DNA of 64,000 bases. Source: Halichondria panicea. Its lineage: Eukaryota > Porifera > Demospongiae > Suberitida > Halichondriidae. The translations under genes were made by a program, and so were the position numbers. The stretch is taken from contig NC_087382.1 in NCBI RefSeq assembly GCF_963675165.1, positions 7,488,315-7,552,314 on the forward strand, written 5' to 3'. Below the pieces are notes generated by a model that was not told the DNA's origin, did no database searches, and saw only the letters and a program-made list of their open reading frames with translations. Shown here piece after piece: positions 10,101 through 25,100 of the stretch; the stretch's first letter is position 1, and every line of letters begins with the position of its first letter.

Positions 10101-13100
10101 TTGCTTTCAAACTTTACGATTACCAGTGAAGAAACGTACACCCTTATGGATAGTATCGTGAAATCAGAAGACAACTTTGTTATTGAGATCCAAATCGGTG
10201 AAGAAGATCTTAACTTGATTAAATATAGACCTATTCTAGCCGCTGATGAGACAAGCATTTATATTCAGTTGGCATCCGATACCGTACTGGATATGAGCAA
10301 CAATGCATATGTGAACAGTACAAACATCCTGCCAATTACTTCCGACACACTTGTCCCTGACACTACTCAGCCTAATATTACTGATTTTTCGCTCGATCTT
10401 GATCTTGGAATATTGACACTGACTTTCAATGAAGTAGTTAACACGTCCACTCTTATTCTCAATACCATCACATTGCAAAGCCTGGATAGTTCACTTTCAA
10501 CTGATTTTATGCTGACTGGTGGCAATTTATCTGGTCCTAACATCTTTCCTGGACATCCACCAGTTTTGAACATCACAATTCTTATCGATGATTTGAATTC
10601 AATTAAAAGGCTTACTGACCTTGCAGTTGATTTTTCAACAACTTTTCTTTCCATCCCAGACGGTGCTGTCTCTGATCTCGCACCATTTCCGAATGATTTG
10701 CTAGGAATATCACCTGATAATGCTTTGCAAGTTGCTAACTTTACTAGTGATCAAACGTCTCCTGAGCTCCTTTACTTCAACCTGAATTTAACATCAGAAG
10801 AGCTGCTTTTGGTATTCACTGAAACAGTTGATATAAGCTTGTTGAATGTATCGCAAATTACTCTTCAATCTGCAAGGGATTTTTCAAGCTCCAGTCAGAA
10901 CTATACTCTGGAAACAAGCTTTGCTCCCTCTACCGTCGATGACACGAATATACTTATATCTCTAGAAGACGTTGATTTGAATGAGATTAAACTTCGTGAC
11001 TCACTTTGTACAGCTCCTTCAAACTGTTTTATCTCACACACAGTCTCCACTATCAGAGATATGAACGATAATCTAGTAGTTGAAGTTTCTGATACCCAGG
11101 CAGAAATGGTTCGTGAATTTGCTGCTGATATAATCCGACCCAAATTGCTAAGCTTCGATCTCAATAACGATTTAGGAACTCTAACTTTGTTCTTCTCAGA
11201 AGCTGTTAATGTGCAAACCCTCAATATTTCCAGCATTGGACTCTACGCTTTCCCTGAAGCCAATACTAGCGACACTGTACAAGTTTTAACTCCTGGGATT
11301 TTCCCTGATTATACTGACACGCAGAGTAACAATGGATTGATGATAATCCTTAGGTTAGGATTTGCAGATTTGTTCGATATCCAGCGAAAACGAGGCCTTG
11401 CAACAGATGATGGTAATACTTTCTTGAAAATTTCTACTGGTGCTATATTGGACATGAATGGCATTGGGTTGATTGGAATTGAAGGGAATGAGTCTATTAA
11501 TGTCTCACGCTTTGAAGAAGATGCCACTCCCCCCCAGCTGCTTGACGCCATCTTAGATGTGAATTTGGGCCTATTGAGCCTAACGTTCGATGAGACAGTC
11601 AACGTGCGTGTACCACCGTTTGCACCTGATGCTATTGTTCTGCTCACTGTAAACGAAACGCAGACATTGCCTCAGATTACCTTATCAGCAATATCAGTAG
11701 TTCAAGAGAATGATGATCCCATAGTAAATATAACACTCACAAAGCCAGACCTCGACGAGCTCAAACTGTTTGTCGATTTAGGTACTGAAGTCAGTAACAC
11801 CTATGTTCACCTAATGCTGGGTGCTGTGCTGGACAATTCCATTAATCTACCTGGAGGAGGAAATGCAATAGAAGCTGTCACTATTCAAGTATCTGATGTC
11901 GTAGAAGACACCACACCCCCTATACTTGAAGCATTCGAAGTTGACCTCAATAGCGGTCTTCTTATCTTGTACTTCAATGAACCTGTGAATGGAAGCACTG
12001 TCAATTTTGGTGCAATTACATTCCAGAATGCGGAAATGCAGCAGAATGTTACTTCAACCTTTACTCTTGATAATGGAACTGTTGCGGATATTGGTGGCAC
12101 ACTGAATGGTCTAATGTTAACGGTGAATCTCACAACAATGAATTTCAATGACATCAAATTCCGAGATACTCTCCTTGTATCTAATGACACATCGTTTATT
12201 GTTGTAACTACCGATCTTGTTCGCGATATGGCTGGCAACCAACTTCTACCACCAGTTATTCCTCTGCAAGCATCAGCTGTAATTCTTGATTCTGATAATC
12301 CAAATTTGGCGCTCTTTGAACTGGACATGGATCTTGGTATTGTAACATTGATATTTGATGAGCCAGTGAATATTTCCACCCTATCTGTTACAGAGATAAC
12401 ACTTCAGCAAGAACCAGTGATAGGTATCAACACAACAATGCTACAGTTGAGTGGTAGTGAAGTGCTCACTGATAGCAATGGTTTGGTTGTCATGTTCAGG
12501 ATTTTGGAGTCTGATTTGAACGAGCTCAAACGTTTGCAAATAGGCTCAGCACCTGTGACCTCTTTTGTTACCTTATCAGCTGACACTGTTGTAGATATTA
12601 CTGGGAATGCTGTGAATGCGGTAACTGTTGGTAGAGGAGTGTCGACATTCTCACCAGATGTGAACAAGCCTGTTCTCACTCGATTCGATCTCAACTTGAC
12701 ATCTGAAGTACTTACCTTGTATTTCTCTGAAACTGTTCGAGCTAGATCTTTGGTAGTAGCTGAGCTAACATTAGAGGATGCTACTAATACAGTTATACTT
12801 CCTTTGACTAGTTCCAGTACTGGAATAAGCAATGATGGTACTGAAATCGATGTCCTGCTCGGTTTGAATGACCTCAATCAGATTAAACTATTGGAAGCAC
12901 TTGCAACTGGTGTGGAAAACACTTATCTTTCCTACACCTCTGCCACCATATCTGACATGGTAGGTAATGCTTTGGAAAACAGCTCCATTTCAACTCCCCT
13001 TCGTGTTACTAACTATACAGCAGACATGATAAGTCCTGAACTGCTTAACTTTGTTTTGGATCTCACGAATGAGACATTGATTTTGTCTTTCTCAGAAACT

Positions 13101-16100
13101 GTGAATGCTTCTAGTTTCAATCCAACATCGATCACGATTCAAGGCAGTGCCGTAATTGCAGATTCCTTTGTGACTTTGAGAGATGGTGTAGTTGGTGCCA
13201 ACAGTGACATACTTACGGTAATGCTTTTCACTAACGACTTAAATCAGCTAAAAGTTTATCTTAATTTAGCAACGGATGAGCCGAACACATTCATCTCTTT
13301 TGATTCTATGATGGTATCAGATATGAATAACAATCTTATTGTTGAAATTTTTAACAGCTCTGCCCGTGAAGCTGTCTTGTTCCTTGATGACACGATACAG
13401 CCAGAATTGGATAGTTTTGATCTCAACCTAAATAATTGTGTCCTGACTTTGAACTTTTCCGAGACTGTATCTGCACCATCACTGGATGTCACAACTATCG
13501 TGCTTCAAGATGATACCAATTCAACCAACTGTTACACTTTGACCTCAGGAACAGTCCAGACTGAGAATTCTTCTATAATCGAGGTTACTATCTCCAAGTA
13601 CGACAAAAACCTAATAAATGAGAGATTCACCCTAGCAACTGGACTTAGTGATACATATATCAGCTTAGGAATGAATGCAATAGAGGATATGAATGGAAAT
13701 AGAAATACTGAAATTCTCAAGGACTCTGCTATTCCTGTCAGTGTGTTCACTCCTGATACAACTTCCCCTGCAATGGTCAACTTCACTCTTGATCTCAACA
13801 ACAGTGTAATAGTGTTCCTATTTACAGAAACAGTGGATGTGAGTACCATCAACTTCACAACCATTACTATAATCAGTGACCGTTACAATACAAGCGTCAA
13901 TACTACTGAATACACTCTCACAAGTGGCTTTGTGTCTCAACGGAACTTCACGGATGTGACTGTAACACTTGTCGCAGATGATTTGAATGCGATAAAAGCT
14001 GACCTAATGCTTACTACCAGCATTGACAATACATTCATATCATTTACCAGTGATCTCATTGAAGACATGCATGGGAACGCAATCAATGACATTCCAAAAT
14101 CTGGGGCTGTTCTAGCTTATGACTACATTGAGGATACCACTCAACCAATGTTGCAATCTTTCGGGCTGAATTTAACTTCGGATATTCTTAGCCTTTCATT
14201 TGATGAGACGATAAGTGCGGCTACCTTTAGTGCATCTTCATTCACTTTGTCCAATTATCCTGGCAGCTCTGTGTTTTATACCCTCACACAAAGTGAGCTT
14301 ACCTCAGCAACTGATTCGACTGAGATTTTCATTCAGTTGTCGTATGTAGATGCCAATGAGATTAAACGGCTTCCACTAGCAACATCACCAAATGATACCT
14401 ACTTATCGATTGGTCCTCTGGCCATTCAAGACACCAGTGGTAACGTATTAACCGAAATATTACAAAATGAGGCTGTATCAGTAATCGGATTCTATGCAGA
14501 TAATGTTAACCCTACACTACTTTCATTCAATTTTAACGTAAGTAGTGGTGAGATCATGCTGACATTTTCTGAAACAGTAAATGCTTCGACCTTGATGATT
14601 ACTGGGTTCACACTGCAATCTACTAGTAACAGATCCACACTGATCAACTCAGAAGGAGTGTATCAGTTAACATCTTACTCCACTTCTTCAGAAGCAAACA
14701 GCCACATTATTATGATAACAGTTGAAGCATTTGACTTAAACCTCATAAAAAGAGACACTACCCTGGCTATTTCCAATGAGACTATTTACATATCTGTGCT
14801 GTTCGGTTCTGTGGAGGATATGAACGGGAATTCATTGGAAGCCATTTCTTCAGAATCTTCCCAACGTGTCTTGGAATTCACAGATGATTTCATTGCACCA
14901 GAAATATTTGCATTCAACTTGTATTTGAATCCAGGAACTGAAAATCTTGTACTCGAGCTTGTATTCTCAGAAACTGTCAATGCTTCATCAGTACAGCCCA
15001 CAGAGTTCACATTCAGTAACAGTCAGAATGGTACCAACATCTTTGTTCTTACCGGTGGAAACGTGTCCTCTCTTGACTCAACTGTGGTTCAAATATATGT
15101 TCTCCCTGCTGACTTAAGAAGCATCAGACTTCTTGATGGAAATCTGCTACTCACACTTCCAGAGACTTCCTACTTATCTCTTTCCTCAGCAGCTCTCTTT
15201 GACATGGCTGACAATTTTGTAGTACCAGTTCTTCCTGGTGATAGACTTTTGAACATCAATGGCTCTAATGCAGACTTGAATCCACCAGTTCTGCAATCCT
15301 TCATTCTTGATTTGGATGTTGGATCATTCTTTTTGACATTTTCAGAGCCTGTATACGATTTTGAATTTAGGCCCACAAATCTGACAATTCATAATGGGCA
15401 AGATGTCAGTTTTAATTCTACTCTGGGATCTTATTACACTCTTAGTGGTGGTGTTGCTCAGAATCTGCCTGCTATGGAGAATGTTATTGAAGTGAAGATT
15501 ACTGAAAATGACTTTAATGAGATTGCTAAGATTACAGACCTGGCTATGTCGGTAAACACATCCTATGTATCAATTACACGGGGAATCACGATTGATATAT
15601 CAGAAAATGAAGCTAGATTTATATCGCCCGATAATGCACTTCGAGCTGAACAACTAATTTTGGATATGACAGATCCTATACTCAGAGCATTTGAAGTGAA
15701 CCTCACTTCCGAAATCCTAACCTTCTTCTTCTCTGAGACAATAAATTCAGAATCTGTCGACACTACGATGTTCACTTTTCAAAACAGCATAAGCTCTGCT
15801 ACTCTCTTTTATACACTCAGAAGCAGTACTGTGCTCACTCAAAATTCTCCCGAATTGAGGATCCAGCTCTCAGAAGTAGACATCAATGGCATCAAGCTTA
15901 TCGATGGTCTCTTAACATCTTCCACTGATACTTTCTTGTCAGTGGATAGGGAGGCTCTCATGGACATGACAGGAAATGAACTAACTGATATATTTCCCAC
16001 CAATGCTTTGCCGGTGCAGTCATTCTTCGGTGACACAATTAGTCCTCAATTGGTGAACTTCACAATTGATCTGGATCTAGGTGTACTCCTTTTCTCATTC

Positions 16101-19100
16101 GATGAAACTGTCAGAGAAACAACGTTGGATGCCACAAAGATCACATTGTTTAGCTCCAGCAATAACTCGGAGCACAACCTCACTCTATCAAATGGTTTCA
16201 GTAATACAGACAACAGCAACATGTTGAGTATTTCTTTGAGTTTAGTAAACCTTAATGAACTGAAACGATTGCCATTTTGCACAGATGCAAGTGATTGTTT
16301 CCTTTCATTCACGGAGGACCTAGTGCTTGATATGATTGGACTCCCTGTGATTGAGGTCACAGCAGAATTGGCTCTTAGCCCAAATAGTTTTGTGCCAGAC
16401 ACTACCTCTCCTGAACTAGCTAGTTTCCTGCAGCTGGATTTCAACCTTGAAACTGTGACACTACAGTTTTCTGAGACCCTCAACATTGACACAGTAAACC
16501 TGGCTGACATTACATTCCAAAGCTTGTTCACTGATGCCTTAGATTCTGTATCATTGACAGGTGGAAGTGTCCCTGATCAAAACACTTCCACCATTGTCGT
16601 ACAGCTTGGTCAAGCTGATTTAGATTCTTTAAAGCAAGAGTCACTCGTCTGCTCCATCAGAGGAAACTGCTATGTGTCACTCACCTCTCAGTTTGCTGAA
16701 GACATGAATGGAAATCGTGTGGTTGCTGTAGAGCAGGAATTCCCAGGATTCCTTGTTATGGATTTTGTTCGTGATCTGATCCAACCCAATCTGATTGCTT
16801 TTGACCTCAACCTGGCAGCTGGCACTCTTGTTCTTGAATTCAGTGAGCCTATTGACTACACTTCCATCGACTTTTCAGCTCTACAACTTCAAGGAGTCTA
16901 TGACACTTTCAATACTACAGGCTTGGTTATTTTCCCACTCTCAGAGAGGCAGACAGTTATATCTTTGAGTACGAGATCAGTTCTCGTGACCTTAGTCACT
17001 GCAGACGTTGAACGGCTGAAAGCTTCTCGTTACTTCGTTGACAGAAACTCAACCTTTATAGCTATTCTTTCCACTGCTGTGAGTGACATTGCTTTTTTCC
17101 CAAATTCCATCAAGGAGATCAATGAAACCGATGCGCTTCAAGTTCGTAACTTCACTGGAGATGTTGATGGTCCTATTCTCTCTTCATTTGAGCTCAATTA
17201 CATCACAAATCAGCTATTACTAATGTTTAATCAACCTGTGCTTGTGACATCATTTGATTTCACACAAATATCTTTCAGCTCAGTATCTATTCCCCAAATG
17301 GGAGATGAGGTGTACACGCTTACTGGTGGTGAAGTAGTAAACACAGATTCAAATTTTGTTGGCTTGATGGATGTAAATATTTTTCTAAATCAACAAGATA
17401 TTACAGCACTAAAGTCTTCACTCACTCTAGCAACAGACGTGACTAATACATATATCACTATCACGAATGAAACGGTCTTGAACACGTTTGGGGAAAGAAA
17501 TATGCAAACTGACGGACTTCGAGCTATGAGCATTGTTTCAGATCCGACCCTTTCTCCTGTAAGGCTCTCCACATTCACGCTTGATATGAACACTGGTGTG
17601 ATTGAACTCACTTTCACTGATGTTGTGAGGAGCAGCACATTTGATCCAACTGCAGTAGTCATACAATCTGCTGCTTTCTCTAATGAGGAAGAGAGATTTC
17701 GACTCTCAGCTGATAGTATCTCATCAAGTCCTGATGGATTCTCACTACTAGTAAACTTGAGTGCAACAGATCTGAATTCTCTTAAGACCTTGCCAAGTCT
17801 GGCAACTGGCAACAATACCTCTTACCTCACTATTCAAGCATCTGCAGTTGAAGATGTCTTTGAGACGAACATAATTGCTATCACTAATGGCAGAGCTCGT
17901 CAAGCTAGTGGGTATGTAAGAGATTCTATTTCTCCAATGCTGAATGAATTTACCCTCGATTTGAACAAGGGTCAAATTACATTGACCTTTTCGGAATCTG
18001 TAGATGCTAATACACTTCAGCTTGATAGCATCTCTTTGCAGAGCGAACTGAATAGCTCTAATGCTGAGGTATGGTACGTTAATTCCACAGACACAGAGGT
18101 GGAATTGCCATCACTACTTGAAATCAGGCTCACTCTAACTCCAGACAACCTCAACAAGCTTAAGCAATTTCCTAATGTTGGTACTAATGTTAACAATACC
18201 TACATAGTTATTGCTGAGAATGGAGTTCTCGACTTTGCCGAAAATTCTTACAATGACTCTACCCCACTAATTGCTGCACGTGTCATTCCAGACACCACCC
18301 CACCTGAGTTGGTTCAGTTCGATCTTAACTTAGACACTGGCAGCCTCACTTTGACATTCAGTGAGACAGTAAATGCATCATCAATCAACGTGAATGGTTT
18401 CACTTTTCAAGAAGCAGAAACATATCGAACTGGTGAAGTTGTTATACTGCAATCCTCTGTGCCAATGCTAACAAACGCACCTTCGATAGTCATTCCACTC
18501 TCCCTTGGTGATCTCAACACATTAAAACAGACACTGACAGTTGCTACAAACCGCAGTAATACATACCTAACAGTCTCAGAAGATGCATTCTTTGATATGA
18601 GCTCTCTTCCTGGGGTACCTATTCTGGACACAGCTGCTCTGCAAGTCACAACCTTTACTCAGGATATTACACTACCAAGACTTGTATCATTTGGTCTGAA
18701 TTTAACGACGGACACTCTCACTTTGTACTTCTCAGAGACTGTGGATGTATCAACATTGGATGCTACTGAGATCACTCTTCACAGTATGCAGGCCAATGGC
18801 TCTTCTGTATCTCTGTCTGGCGGTTTCTCTACATCTCTGGATGGACCTGTAGTGAAAATAATTGTCCCAACCATTGACTTGAATGTCATCAAACTGAATG
18901 AAGACTTTGCCACTACTGCTGATAATATTTACTTGTCATTGACTTCAGCAACTATTGAGGACACTGATGAAAATGCTGTCTCTGCTATTGAGCCTTTTGA
19001 TCCAATGTTAATCGATCCCCTCGAGTTCTATCCAGATTTAACATCACCTGAACTCCTTTCGTTTGTATTTGATGCAGACTCTGGTATTATCACACTTACC

Positions 19101-22100
19101 TTTGATGAAGTGATTAGAGTTTCCACACTAAACATTTCTGGAATAATACTTCAAAGTGCACTATTTGCTTACGTTGAGCATCGTCTAACTAGTGGCTACG
19201 TGAATGGCAGTGGAAATGGCGTTTCCATTCAAGTGAAGCTTTCTGGTTATGATAGGAACAGGCTCAAGTCTTTACCTGGGTTAGCTATTGATATATCTAC
19301 TACATGGATTAGAGTGGATGATATTTTGTTTGAAGATATGAACAGCAATTTGCTTGCGCCTATATCTCCATCTGATGCCATACAAGCTTCTCTTTACACC
19401 CAAGATCAATCATCGCCTAGCTTATTGAGCTATGAAGTGGATCTGAACACTTCAATGATAAGCTTGACTTTTTCGGAGACCGTTGATGCTCGAACATTTA
19501 ATGTAACAGGGCTCACTCTATTGAGTAATGCATCAGGAAATGCCGTAAGGTACCAGCTCATTTCAAGCACTTCATCTACAGAAAATGTGATCAGTGTGAA
19601 TGTTTTCCTGAGTAGAGAAGACTCCAATGGTATTAAAGCACTAAATGGCCTTGCAACATCTGAAAATGACACATACTTAGCTATTGATGGCTTCCTTGTT
19701 CAAGACGTCGATGGGAACTTTGTTGCTGGATTTGCTGATGTTGATGCTCGTCCAGTTTCAGGTTTCACTGCTGACATGGTCCCTCCTATTTTGGAACAGT
19801 TCACTTTCGATGCCAATTTGGGTCAGCTGATATTTAGTTTCAGTGAAACTGTGGATGCTAGCTCATTCAATGTCTCACAAATTGTACTGCAAAGCTCAAG
19901 TCTCAGAAATGAGTCATTTGTGTACACTCCAAACAATGGGACCATTCTTACCTCATACAGTCCACTTGTTACAATTCAGTTATCTAGAGAGGACCAGAAT
20001 ATAATTAAGCAGATATCAACTTTAGCTACAACTGAGAATAACACCTTCATTAGCTTCACAAATATGAGTGTGACAGACACGTTTGGAAATCAGGTGACTC
20101 CTGTTGACGAAAATGAAGCGTTTGGTCCTGCAGCTTACATTCCTGACATCACTGCTCCTGAATTGGAAGCTTTTGAGCTGGATATAGATTCGGGAGAGCT
20201 TCTGCTTTTCTTTTCTGAAACTGTTAATGCCATGAGTATTAGACTGGGTTCAATTACTGTGCAAGGTTCTCCAGGAAATAGCACAAATTTCCACACATTG
20301 ACTGCAGAGACTGCATCCACTGACAATTCCCCTATACTCACTGTGTACTTGAGTGATCTGGACCTGAACTCCATCAAACTGGATCGTACTCTTGCAACCT
20401 CTATTGACAACACTGCTCTTGCAATAAAAACCACTGCTATTGAAGATATCTTTGGTAATCAAGTCATTGAAACTTCGATCAATGCTTCTAGCTTTACCAA
20501 TGACACTACCCGTCCAAATCTGATTTCTTGGTACCCAGTGCTCAATGACAGTCAGCTCTTCCTCATATTTGATGAAGTGGTTGAAAGAGATTCTCTCACT
20601 TTACCATCACTCACATTGCAGTCTGTGCTCGACATAACATTCAATGCTTCACTGAATGTGTCCGATGCTGCCTTTGATATATTTACATTGCAAGGTGGAA
20701 GCTCTGCAAGCACAGATGGTCTACAAATAATCATCAAATTGACAGAAGCTGACCTGAATATCATTCAGCAAATGATTCTACTTTTACGTTCAGAAAGTTC
20801 TTCCTTCATCAGTCTCAATGGTACATTTATTCAGGATATGAATGAGAATCCTATTGAGGTTATACCAACCAATGATGCCTTTCCCGCTGTTGACTTCTTT
20901 GAAGATACTGTACAACCTTACTTGAGGGACTTCTGGATTGATGTGAACTCTGGAAATTTAACACTATCCTTCTCTGAAACTGTTGATGCCTCATCTTTCA
21001 TTATTGGCGGAATTGTTATTCAAAATCAATTCAATGTTTCCTTAAGTGGAGGTTATGATTACATGCTAACATCAGGCAATCTATATTCAAATAACGGCCC
21101 TATACTTGAGATCCAGCTGTCAAGAGAAGATCAAAATGAACTCAAACGACTTGGGATTGCAAGAAGTGCTTTTCACACCTGGTTAACTTTGGATTCAATT
21201 ACAGTGTCTGATATCGAAGAGAACTTGTTGATTTCATTGGATGATGCTTTAACAGCAAGACAGGTGTCAATAAGCAACTACATAGTCGATACTACTGCAC
21301 CTGTTCTTGAAAATTTTGACATTGACCTCACTGCTAACGTTTTGACTATGTACTTTAGTGAAACAGTAAGAGCAAGTACTTTGAACGTGACACAAATCAC
21401 CTTACTCAACGAGCCAGATGGTATTTCATATACTCTCACCAATGTTAGTGTTTTCAGGGACAACAATCTTGAGAATATAACCGTCGATCTTGGCCTAGAT
21501 GATCTCAATGAAATCAAGCGTATATCAGCTTTGGCTGTTGATGAAAATACAACCTTTATCAGTATAACGTCTAACACAATCCTAGATATGAAAAACAACT
21601 GGAATACAGAAATCACAGCAGCTAATTCACTGCCTGTCAATGCCTTCACTCCTGATACCATCCCCCCTGAATTGCTGAAATTCGATTTCAATCTGACCTC
21701 TAATCAGTTGATTTTGTATTTCTCTGAGACTGTGAATGCAACAAGTCTTGACGCAACTCAAATTACTTTGCAGAATTCTCACAATAACACTGATATGTAC
21801 TACCGTCTAACAGGTGGCTACTCAGTTTTAGGGGACGACCCTGTCATTATTCTGTCCCTGCTCAACGAAGACTTGAATGTTGTCAAGCAGTTACTAACTT
21901 TGGCAACTGGTCCGAGCAACACCTACCTATCCTTCACTATGCAAACCATCTCTGATATGTTTGGTATTCGTGTGGCGCCAATACCATTTGAGGCGTCAGT
22001 AATGGTCACTGATTTCCTTGGTGATACTATTCGACCAGAGCTTCGTAGGTTCGACTTGGACTTGAATGCTGCCACATTGACGTTATACTTCTCGGAAACT

Positions 22101-25100
22101 GTCAATTCACTATCACTTTTGACTACTAGTATAACTCTTCAAGACGAGTCAACTGCTGCCAATAGCTATCAATTGGTAGATGGATATACAGAGAGTATTA
22201 ATCAGTCCGTGATTGTGGTGAATATATTGACAACTGACTTGAATGAACTAAAGAAGAACACTAGCATAGCTACAATGCCAGAAAATTCTTTCATTGTTAT
22301 AACTAGCTTGCTTATTGAGGATATGAGTGGGAATTCAGTCTTGGAAATAATTGATACTGATGCTTTGAATATTACGATTCATATCCCAGATACCACTCCT
22401 CCATTCTTAGTCAGCTGGAATCTAGACATGGATGTTGGAAGAATTAGCATGACTTTCTCAGAAACTGTTAATGCTTATACCTTTGATCCATCGGCAATAA
22501 CAATCCAAGCCACATCTTTCGTGGGTGCTTTAGATTTTGCCTCTCTAACGTATACTCTACTTGGAGGTAGCTCTACAGAGGAAAATAGTACTGTGGTTGA
22601 GTTTGATATCCTTCGTGATCTCACAGAAGCTGTGGATGACTTGAATCAACTGAAGAACAACACAGAAATTGCAACATCTCTTTCTGACACATACATCTCC
22701 TTCCCTTCTGATTTACTATTGGACATGAACGGTATTGCAATCGTCCCACTGAATAATGGTGATGCTCAACCAGTACAAAACTTCACTAATGATACGACGT
22801 CTCCACTTTTGTACGCATTTGACATTGATATGAATACAGGGGAGCTAATACTAACTTTTGATGAAGTGCTAAATCGAAGTACACTAACTCTCACTAGTTT
22901 CACAATCCAACAAGAACCTAACGCACTAGTGCCTACTCTAGTCAACGAGACATTCTTGAATGGCAGAGTAATTCTAGAAGTTGAAAGAAATCTGTCGAAT
23001 GTGGTTCTGAACTACACATTGACAGGAGGGACAGTAGGCAATTGGAATGACCAAATTATCCGAATTCGTCTCAATTTTGCTGATCTCAATAGAATCAAAC
23101 GGCTTGAACTATGCACGGATATGAATGAAGTGAACGATTGTTTCATCAGATTCACTCAAAATGTTTTTGACGATATGAATGGTAATTCAGTGACACCTAT
23201 AGATACCTTTGATGCAAGAATGGCTAGAATTTACATACCAGATGATACATCACCAGCGTTGATGGATTTCGTAGGATTTAACCTAGTCACAAATAGAGTT
23301 CGAATAGAGTTTACTGAGACTGTTAATGTGAGTACCTTTGATCCAACTCAAATAACTTTTCAAAGATGGACCTACGATGATAGCAATCGAACGAATGTAC
23401 CTTTCGAGATGTACACACTCACTGAAGGAACAGATATCACCGAAATAAATGACATAACAGTTGAATTCACGCTAGTTGTTGAAGATCTCAATGTTATCAA
23501 GCAAAGGGAAGAACTCTGTGTCATTGATCGAAATTGTTTTATTAGGTTTACTTCTACGGTGGTGAGAGACATGGCCAATAACAATGCTTTCAGGCTCGAT
23601 GACTCTTTAGCTGCCCTACTAACTGAGTTTCCTACGATCTATGTAGAAGACAGAGTCTCACCGATCTTAGTGTCTTTCAACTTGGATATGGATAATGGGA
23701 ATTTGTCTTTGACCTTCGATGAAACTGTTTCATACACTGATTTCAGATCAACTGCAATCACATTGCTTAGTGCTCAGTTTAATGAAACAGAAAGCATTAG
23801 TCTAAGTGATAAACAGAGCATTACCAATCTTGACTGGGTGTACATTATATTGACGATCACAAATGAAGACCTGATGGTATTGAAATCACTTGACGAGCTA
23901 GCGACATCTGTAAATGACACTTGGTTGGAAAATAGAGCTAGTCTAATTGAAGATCAGAACGGTATTGCTGCAGCTGTCAGAGACTCCACTAACAGGCTAC
24001 AAGTGTCTAATTTGCTACCAGATGTTACTTCTCCAACACTCACAGATTTCAATTTCCATTTAGGGACGAAAATTATCACCTTGATTGCAGACGAACCAAT
24101 CTACTTGCCCTCTGTTCGTCCAGAACTGATTGCTATTATTTCCAGTTCTAATATTTCTGCATCTGGTACTACCTTCTACCGACTAACTAGTGGCAAGGTG
24201 TCGTATGAAATGCCTGAAGTTTACATGAAACGTCGAGTAAATATCTTACTCACCGACGAAGACTTGTTCCATATCCAACTCAACAATGGTCTTGCAACAG
24301 AATCTTCAAACACTTATCTGTCTATTGAGAATGGTACCTACACGGACATGTTTGGAAATGTAGTACTGGAAGTCCCAGATACAAATGCACGTCCGGTGAA
24401 TATGTACGAGGGTGATGATGAAAGAGTAAAACTACTTATGTTCACCATTGATTTAGACACTGGTACACTTGATCTAACGTTTGATGATACTATTGAAGCT
24501 GTAACGTTTGTGCCATCTGGGATCACACTCATAAATGATCCTTACAATATCACAACAACATACACTTTCACTGACGAGACATACACAAACTCTACAAATG
24601 GATACACACTGCACATCATTCTATCACAGGTTGATCTGAACAACATCAAAAACGATCTCAGTCTTGCTACTAGCCGCAACAACACTTTCCTTTTAACTGC
24701 TCCACCTCCGAATGTCCCTATATCTGATACATCCAGCTTACCTCTCGAACCAGTTATCATTGGCCTTCAAGCCGAAAACTTCACAGAGGATTCATCAAGA
24801 CCACATTTGATGTACTTTGACTTAGATCTCAATGAGGGTACCATTTCTCTCAACTTCAATGAAACAGTAAGAGCAAGAACTCTGAACGTGACAAATATTG
24901 TCATTGGTAGCAGTGAGAATTTTACAACAGCTTCTTTTACTCTTCAACTCACTGGAGGAAATTCTACCCAGACAGATTCTACTTTAATTGTTGTGACCCT
25001 TCTTACAGAGGATCTTAATGAGCTGAAGCGAATCACTCCTGGCTTAGCTACTAATATGAATGATACTTATGTTGCTTTCAATAATGAAACACTTCTCGAT